From Fusarium oxysporum f. sp. lycopersici 4287 (taxonomy: Eukaryota > Ascomycota > Sordariomycetes > Hypocreales > Nectriaceae): DNA of 64,000 nucleotides. The position numbers were made by a program, and so were the translations under genes. Positions 1-10,935 of this stretch are shown piece by piece. The notes beneath the pieces were generated by a model. The model was not told the origin of the DNA, ran no database searches, and was given only the letters and a program-made list of their open reading frames with translations. Positions within the stretch are counted from its first letter, which is position 1. Each line of letters begins with the position of its first letter. The stretch spans positions 4,060,407-4,124,406 of the forward strand of contig NC_030991.1 of assembly GCF_000149955.1 (NCBI RefSeq). Reading direction: 5' to 3'.

Positions 1-1835
1 GAGCCGCGACCACTTTCACATCCGCATGACTCCTGGAAGGTCTACAAGAGCAAGTCTCATAATAACACACCAGGCTCAAAACACCGGACCTACAATGGTA
101 GTCTTCCACCAAAGTGGCAGGGCCAAGGGCAAGGTCGGCTCCGTCGTTCGCGGAGACTGAGGGCCAACAGACCCCAGTCTACGGCACAACAGTCCTCTCG
201 ACCACCATCCAATGATAACGATTTCAGTTCCAAGATGATGCGTCAACCAGAGACGAGGCCTATCTCACAGGATCAGCTTGTCGCAGAAGTTAAAGGTATC
301 TACGCCGGACTGGTGATGGTTGAGACAAAGTGCATCGAGGTGGATAATGCACAATCGTCCAACACTGATACCAACTCAAAGTTGAACAACGAACAATGGC
401 AGGCTATGATCGCACTACACAGAACACTCCTTCACGAACATCATGACTTCTTTCTTACAAGTCAACATCCCTCCGCCAGTCCTGCTCTACAAAGATTGGC
501 CTCGAAGTATGCCATGCCTGCACGTATGTGGAGGCACGGCATTCAGTCGTTCCTTGAACTTCTTCGACATCGTTTGCCCGCCTCTCGAGAGCATATGCTG
601 ACTTTCTTGTACCTCGCTTTCAGTATGATGGCCTTGCTCTGTGAAACTGTGCCTGCTTTCGAAGATACTTGGATTGAGTGCCTTGGAGACCTTGGTCGAT
701 ATCGCATGGCTATTGAGAACAATGACATCAGAGAACGCGAAGTTTGGGTTGGCGTAAGTCGTCACTGGTACAGCAAAGCATCAGATAGATCTCCTACCAC
801 GGGTAGACTTTATCACCATCTCGCCATCTTGGCGCGTCCCAACGCGCTCCAGCAGCTGTATTACTATACCAAGTCCCTCTGTGTCCCCATTCCTTTTTCG
901 AGCGCACGGGAAAGCATAATGACGTTGTTCAATTCTACGCCAAGCGGCGGACCGACTCGTCTTGCCCCGCTTGATGCTGCATTCGTGCGCGCTCATAGTA
1001 TACTGTTTTCTGGAAAGCCTCGGGATCAACTTGACGAGGCGATAGAGACTTTTATTGGTTTGCTCGGTCCTTTTATTAAGAAGTCGCCTAAGCAATGGCT
1101 GGAAAAAGGGTTAGTTAGTATTGAGAAAGTTTCTGGACTAATCATACTGACTCATGCAGGTACTACACTGGGATTTCACTAGCATGCTCTCTTCTTGGTT
1201 ATGGTGCTGAATCCAATGTCCTCATGCGGGCCATCTCCAAGAAGCCCAAGGAGACCGACGTGACTATGGATGGAAGCACTATTTCGGAAGCGATCCCGGA
1301 CGAGACGTTTGGCCTCGCTCTAGATTTTGCGACAAAGACGATCGAAACGGTACTTAAGCACCAGGGAGACATCCATACGTTACCGTTCGTTCATTGCATC
1401 CTGGTCTTCATGAACCATATGACACAACATCAAGCAGCTATTTCCTCTCTGGAAGAAAAGGTCCCCTGGAAATATATCACTTTTATGCTTAATACTTTGT
1501 TGGGGAGTTGCGAGCCTGGATACGAGATTCAGAGCCATTTCCGTCTCGCGAGGAAGAACCAGCTCCCACGTCCGTTGCCCGAAGATTTTGCCATGCGAGG
1601 TCTGATTTACTCTGAGGCCTATTTTCCAAACGACTGGTTCCAGAATGACAGTATAGACGACGACGAGAGGTATTTTGAGCTACCGTCCGCTTCAGAAGAG
1701 CGTAAAGACCGCATTATATCCCTTGGGTACAGGATTGCAACCACGGAAAAATGGCTCCGCTGGGATGAAGAAGCACGCCAGTTCTCAGTCCCAGAAAAGT
1801 ACGATATAACGTTAGAGGAGGAGATTACCATATGA
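1..1835 (+). CDS. Est1-type DNA/RNA-binding domain protein (5' end outside window)
   Basis: The frame is open from base 1, so the gene starts upstream of the window. Exons here are 1..1109 and 1160..1835. The 50-bp intron (1110-1159) has a GTTAGT donor, a TACTGAC branch site and a CAG acceptor, and removing it joins the two halves in phase. The stretch MWRHGIQSFLELLRHRLP through TTGRLYHHLAILARPNALQQ and the following YYTKSLCVPIPF is typical of the fungal Est1/SMG7 DNA/RNA-binding domain family. The family is related to telomerase-associated Est1 and to SMG5-7 nonsense-mediated decay factors. Most fungal members have no tested function, so a telomere or RNA-decay role is inference. The N-terminal basic, Gln/Arg-rich stretch before residue ~78 looks disordered. 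No disabling change is seen in the part present. Confidence 0.82.
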
Positions 1836-3789
1836 GCATCCTTTTCTGCAATCTGGCAGGGTCATTTCCAGGCTCCGTCCTTAACAAAATCAACAGTATT
1901 AACGTAGAAAGTTATACCGGTACGGCCGAAAGGGTGCTATGCAGGTCATGCCGAATTACATATGAAGGAGCAGACGTACGGCCACTGTTACAAGCGGCAG
2001 CTTTGAAGTCCCTCGAGTCTCACCGCCCGCTTGTTCTTGGCGCCATACCTATACCGATCGATCGTTTCAGAGCGTTTCCTTGTGTAGCTCTGACGGGTTC
2101 CAAATGTACTTTCCAAGCCCCTGGAGAGTTACCAATTTCTGTCCTGGCACTCTATGAGTGCACACATTTACCGAGACCTTTAGCATTGGGCGCACTTCGT
2201 AAATAAAGCAGTAGCCATGAAGCATCTCCAGATCTTTATCTGTCCACACCAGTTAAGCGGTGATGTCCTTATGGCCATTCGAAACGATATCCTTGGAGAT
2301 CCACTTGTACATCTGTGCACTCCGCTTTGTCACTTTGGTGGAGTATCAGCCTCCAACGACAGCACCCTCCCCCTCCCAGCACTACAATCCTATCAAAGTC
2401 AACACTTTATGGCTTCAATCTGAGAAATCCATAAATAAACACATAAGCTGGCTGTGGCTAGATATCTTTGGGGGTTATTCGCTCGAAACGCGCTCGCCTA
2501 TGCATAATTGATTGTCTATTCAGACATGGACATTTATGTGACAGAAATGGCAATTGGATGCCTAGTGCCTCAAACCAGTCATCTTGTTGCCTTTTGTGCG
2601 TCTTTTGTGCGTCTTTGGCGAGCAAGCTCCCTCCTGTTGATTTTTATTCTCTAGCATATTGGTTACACTGGTCACTCTACGTTCTCTTTAAACTTTCTTA
2701 TTATCGTACTTGCCTGGTGTGATATATAGTATTGGTACCGAGATTATAGGCAGGGTCCCTCATCTATGTACATATTGTGTTGCTACTGCCCTTTCTTTTG
2801 TTATATTTATAGTTGCTACGCCAAAGGGTGACTGCCATCGCCCATTCAAGTAGTTGCGACGACATAGAAGTAAGATTGCGAATAATGAGTAGCTTTACAT
2901 CTCTATCGGAATAAAGAAGTTTAAGCAGATTGATGGAGCGTCTTAATTGAAGTTATTCCAACTGATGGCTGCCAAGGGCTCAAAAGTGATAGAGGAGCGG
3001 AAGGTGGGGTCTGCCGTGTCTCCTGTTCCCCGCATCTACTTTTGATCTTAATGTTGTTGTTGGGGGTGTTGCAGTAATGTAGACAAGCCCCAACTAGTAA
3101 GAGTTACTCTTCTATACGTCCCAGGAGCTTGATCGAAAAGCTCGAATGCGGGCTTGGGCATTCTTCCGCCTGTTCCTCCGCCTACATATCAATGGCCCTG
3201 CCTTACCTCACCTCGATCTCACTCTAAGCCTTGTTCAAGATGCATGGTATTTATCCTGTGGCATTTGAGAGAGAGATGTTTTAAAAGATACCGTTTGCAG
3301 AGGCATTATCGACGGTATGACAGCTGATTTGCGTCGTAATACTATATTCTTCGATTGCTTCTGCCATTGGAATTGCTTGAGTTCTCCACTATAGCCGTAT
3401 CGGCAAAATGAATGGCTCTGGTAGCTCTGGTAAATAGAGGCTACGTATACAGCAGCACTGCTAGCTCTTTGAGCGACCGGTACAGGTACAGGTACTAGCC
3501 GGAGACTGGGCATGGGGCAACATGTCAGAGCAGGAGAATTATATTTCACCGCATGTTGGAACGTGGCCCATTCCCGATTAGAATCCTTTAGTAGGATAGA
3601 ATAGGTTAGGGTAGATAAATAGCACCTATTTGCCATTACAATCACTGGTAGGAGGAGAAGTAAGAAAGCATTCGTTAATTAGTGTTGGTTTATTTTGTTA
3701 TGAGATCAATAAACACTTTGACTTATATTAGTCAAGATACAGCTCCTATGAACCATATTGCCTTTAATCTTGTGTGTTGCTTCTATACT
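1836..3789. other. Intergenic, no supported gene
   Basis: The stretch lies between the converging 3' ends of the Est1-type gene and the monooxygenase. Several short open frames occur, including one whose ATG overlaps the Est1-type stop (1832-2206), but none shows a recognisable domain or convincing splice structure. Part is probably 3' UTR of both neighbours. Confidence 0.5.
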
Positions 3790-5719
3790 TTAATTGCGTC
3801 GCAGCCAAGGTATACTATCAGGAGTAAACCCTTCTACTGTAATCCCATTCCCAAAACTTGCAAACTTTTGGTTATCCTCATCAAACTCAAGGTCATAGTC
3901 CTCCCATCGCACTATTTCGGTTGCGGCGTAGTAGTGAAGTATTGTCCCCGGCCATGGAACAATAACCTTTTTGTTACTGTCCTTATCTGCATTATAATTG
4001 TTCAGTCTGACGAATGTAAATGATGGGTAACAGAGGCCGACTTACACCATGATGCGCATGGCTCCGACCAGACCATCTCTGGCATACGTGATTGAACCCA
4101 TCGGTTGAAAGCGCCTTGGGCTGATTGCTTGACACAGACCGATCTTAGGCGATCCTTCTGTAGCCTGTCGATGACTCTGATAATGTAGTCACTCGTGCGC
4201 TCAATCCCAGGATATGCTGAGCCGTTGACCGGACAAATAGGCGGATTAAAAGCTTGGAAGCAGAGTTTAGCTTTTTGGGAAGATCTTGTAAGTGGGTTCA
4301 CGTACCGAAAAAATTAGGGAAACCAGCGACTGTTGCTGCCAAGTAACTCTCATAGCCCCCATTCATTGTCCATAGATCTGACAAGTTAGCTGTTCCGCGC
4401 CCTTCGATCGGAAACCTCGGCGCGTATGGCTCGAAGCCTGTTCCACAAACAATTATGTCATATGTTCGCCGCTGATCATCAGTGGTGATGATAGCATTTC
4501 CTTCCACCTGTTTGATCTGGGTAGAAATGAGCTCTACATTTGACGTATTTAGAGCCTCGATATATTTGTCTGCAGGCGTGAAGCGACGACAACCAGCTTT
4601 ATAATCAGTAGGAACGAGGGCCTTCAAGGCCTGTGGGTCCCCAATCTTCTTGATCATGTGCTGCTTTGCATTCTTAGTAAATTCTTGAGCCGCGTTTGAG
4701 TTGGCCCAGAGACCTCTAAAGCTATAGGCTAGCTTTTTCTCGATCCCTAAGCGAAATTGGAAGTACGAATCGGGGTCGATTTCCAACTTCTTGATTAAAT
4801 CGTGGGGATCTGCCGCCGTATTAGATGTGCTTAGAGTCAGTATAGTAGAGGAGAGAGTGCCTACAATTGACCTGCGCTTCCCCGTTGCGAGAAAATACGT
4901 GTGGAACTAGCCATGTTGGCCCACGAACAAAATTACCGATGGATCTCGCATCTGGAGCTGTTAGCAATCATTGGGATTTCTACAATCAAGAGGCTCACCT
5001 TTGTGTAAGCTAGGTAAACACTGGGTTGAGCTGGCACCATTTCCTATCACTGCGATATCCTTGCCGTGATAATCCAAACCCTGGGGCCAGTTGGCCGTGT
5101 GTATTACGCGCCCCTGGAACGTGTCAAGGCCTTCTATTGCTGGCAGCTTCCAGTTATTCAGCCTTCCTATAGCAATGATAAAAACGTCGCATTTGACAGA
5201 CATTTCATCGTTAGGTGTCTCGTTCCTTTGCAAAGTAACATTCCATTCGGAGTTGTTCTCATCCCAGTTTGCACCAGTGCATGTTGTACTGAACTGGATA
5301 TAGCGACGGAGATTGAACTTGGTCACTGTTGATTTGAGATACTCTAAGATTTCAGCCGCTTCCGCATACAGGCGGCTCCACCGGGGATTGGGGTTCCAGC
5401 TGTACTGGTAGGCATGCGATGGGATGTCGCAGGCACATCTTGTAGCTTTCAGCAGTTGCCCGTGATCAGTTACTGGTGAATGGAATGCTTACCCGGGGTA
5501 TCTGTTCTCGGCCCAAGTTCCGCCTTCTTGACTGTTCTTGTCATAAACAGTGATGCTAATGTTTGGCAATCGTGTGGTTGCGTCTTTCAAAAACTGGATG
5601 CCGGATATCCTGCAACGCTTAATTGCAAATCCAAGTTGAAACCGGTGATATACTTACCCAGCACCTATAACGACAATACGAATGGGCTTCGGAACAAATG
5701 CTGTTGCGGATAACTCCAT
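3790..5719 (-). CDS. Baeyer-Villiger-type flavin monooxygenase, 7 exons, 537 aa
   Basis: Exons in transcript order are 5719-5658, 5609-5493, 5438-4999, 4951-4865, 4809-4306, 4252-4046 and 3986-3790. All six introns are GT-AG and every junction is in phase, giving 1614 nt including the stop. The N-terminal FAD Rossmann motif is VIGAGISG, split by intron 1, followed by GGTW and YPG. The Baeyer-Villiger fingerprint F-x-G-x3-H-x3-W-P is present as FQGRVIHTANWP, and the NADPH Rossmann motif is VIGNGASSTQ. Then come VCGTGFEPYAPRF and FNPPICPVNGS, which fit class I BVMOs that put one oxygen atom into ketones using NADPH and O2. These enzymes are often cytosolic and involved in secondary metabolism or ketone breakdown. 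No pathway genes lie alongside, so the substrate is unknown. It appears intact. Confidence 0.9.
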
Positions 5720-6059
5720 GTTGAAACTGCACTACCAGGAAATGAAAGAACGGATGTGATATTGCGTAGGATCTCGACTTGCAACTGTCCTGACCGGCCA
5801 AGGTTTGGAATGACGCTTCTTATGCCACGGAAGTTCTCCTTCATGAAAGCATGGGTGATGTGTATGTTCTATAACGATATCGGTCTGAGTATGAAAAGCT
5901 ACGGGCCAAGCATCGGTAGCCAGCCTCTGTGATATCACCAGAATTACTGAAGATTGACCAAACATGGCCTGTTTGGGACGTCCCCCCTGGATCTCTGTGG
6001 TTTCAGCAGAATTGCACAAGACTGAGTTCACAGACATGTGAGACCTCTGAAAGCATATT

Positions 6060-6385
6060 CACCCCCTACAAATGTGAATTTACGTCAGAGGCAGCCCCTA
6101 GATCTCATTTACTCCAGACCAGTTTACCATGGCTGATTGTGCCGCCTGCGCCGGCTTCAAGCCGTCGCGAAAGGAGAAACTATAGTGGGTGTTAAGGCCA
6201 CTTCTGGCAGTGGCAAGATCCGTTCGTCCGCGCCAACACCGACCCATAATTTAGGTTCTAATCTAACAGATGTTGAATCTTAGCATGATTGATGTGGAGC
6301 TACCACTCTCGCTGGGAACCTTTGGCCTTGAAGCCAATGCAAGGGCATTTGCCTGATTCAAGAATCCTGTGAACTCGTCAATGAA
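6060..6385 (+). repeat. Diverged repeat, copy 1 (partner at ~13655-13925)
   Basis: This stretch and 13655-13925 share colinear patches: an ACGTCAGAG block, a 'GGCAGTGGCARGATCC ... TCCGCGCCA' block and a 'GCATTTGCC ... TTCA..A.TCCTGTGAA' block. The spacing is similar and the orientation the same. In the second copy the central block can be read as an ATG-started peptide containing RQWQDPLIRAITDP; here the same frame contains stops. It is probably the relic of one duplicated first exon or transposon fragment. I cannot name it. Confidence 0.45.
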
Positions 6386-6745
6386 GAAGAATTTATTTTT
6401 CAATTCGGCGTGATGCTTGCTTACTCTGTGCCCCGCGAGCCTTTTGTTATTGTCTCATTTGGCGCAGAGGTCTTACCCCAAAAAAGGTGATAGGATTTGA
6501 TTGGTTATCGGTTCGCAACTTTGATCTAGTCCTGCCTGGAACACTCTTTGTTCGAACTTAGCGAAGGGATGTTAAGAAGGGAAAAGCTGTTTGGGAACTG
6601 CATACACCTGTCGCCGCAACGCAAGAGTGAAATGTCATATGCCAGAGCATGCATGAGAAGCTGGTTTACACCTCTCCTAGCAAGACGTAGAAGACCATAA
6701 GGAGTAGTGGTATTTAGGTCTCTCCATTGGGAGCATTTGTTCGAA

Positions 6746-7721
6746 CTACTCGACACCCTGGCTTTTTATAGTCAGATCCACGTTATTCTTTCTAGATATG
6801 AAAGGGGTTAGTATCGCACTTCGTGTAGCTGGCTTGCTACTGCAGAGGCCCCCCGTATTGGTTACTGCTGTGCATACCTGCTTCCAATAATTCTTCTCTT
6901 CCTCGGCGCTTGCATCAGATACCTGAAGTCCTATGGTTATGTACCCGCATATTGTTTCTGTGCAGAGACCGCAGTTACCGTGGGCCCCTACGGAACCTGC
7001 AGTGGTGCAGTCGTCAACTTCGTTATCCAAGCCCATATCGCCGCAGATGTAACAGAGCTGACAATCAACACTACGCCATTTCTCTAGTTGTTCACCTAAA
7101 GTCCACAACTTGAGATTCGCTCGAAGCAGGTTCTTATCATTCCTGAACGCAACCCGAATCCCAAAGTGCTCGAGTAAGGCCACTGTAATGCCCGGTTTTC
7201 ATTACGACGAATTCGGCCCCGTTATTGGTGGTTGTGGCGGCGAATAAACTGTATATTTGCTGACTTGTCTTCCGCTTTCCAGAGGCAAGGATTACAAAAT
7301 ATCTCGAGATTTCAGGGTCCAAAATCTCTTTGTGATACAGCCGTTTCTGCCTTCGTCATGATATCATTCCTCTCCCCTACATCCTAGGTCTGGCCACTTG
7401 GTCAGAGCCACAAGAAACCGACTCCCTCCAACACCAGTGTTAGCTACCTGAACTATATCCCCCAAGATTGCAGTCCCCATTCCACCGTCGGCCATCGCGT
7501 CCTCCTATTTTGAGTTGTTTCCACACATCCAGATATTGCACCGCTGAGCGACCTGAATTTCGCCCGTCAACACCCATCTGGTAAAACAATAGATCGTTAC
7601 TACAATTGTCGCCAGGATCTATATATGGTGCTTTCTTGCCAACACAGCCATTAGACCATCTGGTCATGTTCTCTAACCAGTGGTGTGCCCGGGGGGGGGG
7701 GGGCGGGGGGGCGTTGAACAC
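6746..7721 (-). pseudogene. Possible decayed cysteine-rich gene, unidentified
   Basis: Three minus-strand open stretches follow each other: about 7721-7440, 7430-7137 and 7182-6746. The second (…DPEISRYFVILASGKRKTSQ… KTGHYSG) appears to run on into the third (LLEHFGIRVAFRNDKN…) after a one-base frame change near 7180. The third contains a dense Cys block, with CQLCYICGDMGLDNEVDDC followed by CGLCTETICGYITIG. None begins with an ATG in frame. The cysteine spacing suggests a secreted or disulphide-rich product. I do not recognise the family, and the join is inference. Confidence 0.28.
7690..7710. repeat. Poly-G tract (G13 C G7)
   Basis: A nearly pure run of guanines on the + strand is interrupted by one C. 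It is a likely slippage site and a possible assembly or sequencing weak point. It falls inside the possible decayed cysteine-rich gene, where it encodes a proline run on the minus strand. Confidence 0.9.
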
Positions 7722-9945
7722 GGCACCTGATTCTTCACTGCTTCAGTTGCTAGTGAATCTTGGCTCCCGCCTTCAACCTGTGCTATTGTTGATTAGATTA
7801 TTATATCCGGCCTACTCAGTGCAGGATTGTTGAACTATCACTGAAGATCGCTCATAATACTGTTGTGTTGTAAACCTTCCAGGTCCTTTATATACATCAG
7901 GTTTTAATCTCCCTAAGTCAAGTATTTAACAATAGCATTAATAATATCTGTGTGGCTGTTTCTATGAGCTTTTGAGACTTTCTAATTCAATGCTGAATGC
8001 CTCAAAGACATAGGAGTATTTGCTACTCGATGGTTATTGCTTACAAATCCATACATGTAAAGAATGGCGAAAGCTGATAGCTTGAGGCATCACCAATGAC
8101 GAGAGGAGATATCGTTGGAGGACTTCTCAATCTTCTTCCCGCATGAGCTATAGCTTCAGGCTGCGTAGTATCTTGTTAAACGAAGACTCTAGGTACGAAT
8201 AGCCCTGTCTTTCTCTTTTCCCGCCCACGATCCAACACAGCTTCTTGCCGCACGACGAGACAACTAAAACATTAATATTGCCGTCCCCAAGCTACTATGC
8301 TGAGCCTTACATTAGATAACCAGAAGTAACCGATCAACAGGCATGTGGAGTACGCGCGATACTGGATCTTAGCCAGGGACTTGCGGTGCGTTGAGTATTT
8401 ACACATTGATGTAGGGGGGCTTGAGGGTAAGGAGTCGACCATTGCAAGAATTATAAAAATGGATAGGGATAAGATCGTGGCATCGACATTACTATATTAT
8501 AGTCACCTGAAGTTCCAAAGATAAAACTTATTTGACCAAATTGTAATCGTCTTATGAAACTTACACATCTACTTCTCGATCGTTGCTCTTATCTATAGAT
8601 CATTCTTTCAGTGAAAGGCAAATACCATTAGCCACATTCTCTCACTTCGCTACCATAGCCTTGGTACATACTTCCATTTCTTGATTCTAAAGGAGTACTC
8701 TTCTTGGACTGACTTTATACGGCCCCTGACTATATCGTTATCTCATCATATTCTCATACAATCAAATATTCGTTCTTCCCTGCTCACAGTATTATATCAT
8801 CATGGTCACCACAGCATTATTCCCTTTACTCCGGGTATCATTAACTCCTCAGCAACATACCAACAACATACCAGGACCTCTGCGTGTGTTCTTCTTTCTC
8901 ATCGATTCTTAAGCCCGACCTTACTTCATCTAGGCCTTACGACACTACCGTCACCAACGAGCAGGACAGCCCAGCCTAGATCGAGCCACGAGGGTAAGGC
9001 ATGAAGCTTGACAAAGTTAGTGAACGAAGCACTATGCCACTGAGGCGAATACAGTCGTCCATCACCACTGGGCTTTCACTGGAGACTTTGTCCGTAGCTG
9101 AGCGTTATGAAGCGCATCAAAATAATTGCAATGATAGTCTTGCGGCAGTGATTGGGAAGTGGCTTTGATGTTGGGTTGGAGCCATGAGGGGAGCTAGAGC
9201 CTTTTATCCCTTGGGGAATATATTTAGAGCTCTCTTTACACACCAGACTTCATCAGATATGCTGAGAAGCTTATCTTGGGCATTTGTGTGGGCAGTTGGT
9301 TTGCTTCCTGAACTGTGTTTGTGAGGGTGTTATTTTTAGTTGATGGACCAGACAGCTGACGCTTACATCACGCGCCTTACTTGCTACTTGTAAAGAACGG
9401 GCAAGAGATGTCTCAGAGGCTGCACGGTTTTGCTATTAGACACGCCCAATCATAAAGGTGGTCTTAACAGAGTGAAGCTGATCCTAATAGCTCGTTTGCT
9501 GTTAAAAAACGAGATGAAAGTATTAGGCAGTGGCTTAGGGATCATAGTCAGTATGAGTCGTGAAGTATCATATTCTGGAATCGCATGATAGTGCCCTATA
9601 TATGATCTTTACATCACGAGACTAGGCGTAGTGGCAGAGTGTGGGCGATTCTGTTTGGAAAGCCTAGGCCTACCAAGTGTCGCTTTTTGAGGTGTTGTTG
9701 GAGAAATTACAGACTTTAATATAAAAGACTTAAAAATATGATTCTTACAAGAAACCTTATTTTTAACTTGTTGAAATTAATATTGTTAGTTAAACATATT
9801 TCCGTACATAAGAATAACGTTATATATAACCATGTAAACCCACGATAGTGTTTATATTTTTAACGTATTAATAAAATTTATGTCAATATAAAAAGACCGC
9901 TTCTCCTTATTAAAGTTTGTATTTTATAAATTAACTAAACGCAAC
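7722..9945. other. Intergenic, no supported gene; AT-rich toward 9945
   Basis: Short open frames such as the one at 8681-9004 have low-complexity composition and no recognisable domain. From about 9700 to 9945 the sequence becomes very AT-rich and leads straight into the BRCT gene, probably serving as its promoter and 5' UTR. Confidence 0.5.
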
Positions 9946-10935
9946 ATGGCAGAAGTAGCTAATTTCAAGGAGTATAAAATTATACTTTCTGGCAGGTTTC
10001 GGCCCGGATATAATCAACACAAGCTCAAATGCCTTATTTCGAGTTTGCCGAGATTTAGTATCTCTGGCAACCCTAGAGAATTGCCAACTCATTTAGTTTG
10101 TGAACAGGCTGTATGGGATAGCAAATCAAGGACGGAGACCATGAAACTGGCCATGGAACGCCGTACAATAATATGCAACCTTGAATGGTTGTTGGATGTT
10201 ATTGAAGGCCAGCGTGAAGATGGTAACAGGGAACCAAAGAGTTGCCATATACTGTGGCCTGAGGAAGAGTCAGTACGATCACGACAAGCAGAAATAGTCC
10301 GCTGCCGACAGAAACTCACAGCCGCCAAAATAGGGGGACTCGGAACAATCGTTGAATCTCATCTAGAGATGCTAGACAAAGGAGAGGCCGGAGAGCGGTT
10401 GCTTGACAGAAGCGGAGAGAAATATCTGCTAGAAGCAATGTGGCATCTAAACCGGGTTTTTGAAATCTACCCAGAGCCACCCTCTTCGATACTTGAAGAC
10501 ATTGAATGGTCGGTTGTAGAAGATCCGGAGACAGCCCGCCGAGCAAATAGCCGGGGCTATAGCTCTATTGATCTTGAAGAGGAAGTTTTTAGCCACCCAA
10601 TTTCGATACGCCTATATGATAGATATGATGAGCATGATCTGATAATTGAGGTAGAAGTCCCTACAGTGAGAAACATCTTGACAGAAATTGGGTCGATCTA
10701 TTCTACAGCAAATGACAAGTGGTGGTACTTACATAAAAAGGATCAGAACGGCTATATGAAACCACGTAAATACGATGATTCGCCAAAGAGTCAGCGGCGC
10801 ACTGGAAAGGAGTGGATGGAAGAGTATGGCTGGGACCTAGGTGATTGTTCGTACTTTAATGGAATTCGCAGAGTTGGCGTAGATACTACAATCTGGAAAA
10901 TAAATTTGCTCACTGACGGAGGGAAGTTGATTTAA
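9946..10935 (+). CDS. BRCT-domain protein, single exon, 329 aa
   Basis: Residues ~7-90 look like a BRCT repeat: YKIILSGRFRPGYNQHKL at the first strand/helix, THLVC in the middle, and the conserved Trp helix as ICNLEWLLDVI. BRCT repeats bind phosphopeptides or DNA breaks in repair and checkpoint proteins, and fungal PARPs carry one at the N-terminus. The remaining ~240 residues are charged and hydrophilic, with no WGR or catalytic domain that I can see; the C-terminus has aromatic clusters such as DKWWYLHKK. The ATG has a good context (AAC before it) and the frame is intact to TAA. Both flanks are strikingly AT-rich compared with the gene. It may be a free-standing BRCT protein or one half of a split PARP-like protein; its function is unknown. 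Confidence 0.65.
   Translation: MAEVANFKEYKIILSGRFRPGYNQHKLKCLISSLPRFSISGNPRELPTHLVCEQAVWDSKSRTETMKLAMERRTIICNLEWLLDVIEGQREDGNREPKSCHILWPEEESVRSRQAEIVRCRQKLTAAKIGGLGTIVESHLEMLDKGEAGERLLDRSGEKYLLEAMWHLNRVFEIYPEPPSSILEDIEWSVVEDPETARRANSRGYSSIDLEEEVFSHPISIRLYDRYDEHDLIIEVEVPTVRNILTEIGSIYSTANDKWWYLHKKDQNGYMKPRKYDDSPKSQRRTGKEWMEEYGWDLGDCSYFNGIRRVGVDTTIWKINLLTDGGKLI

Noticed and set aside
1832..2206. Open frame whose ATG overlaps the stop of the Est1-type gene
   Set aside because: Overlapping ATGA junctions suggest bacterial-type coupling, but this is a fungal genome, and the peptide has no domain or codon support. It is most likely 3' UTR.
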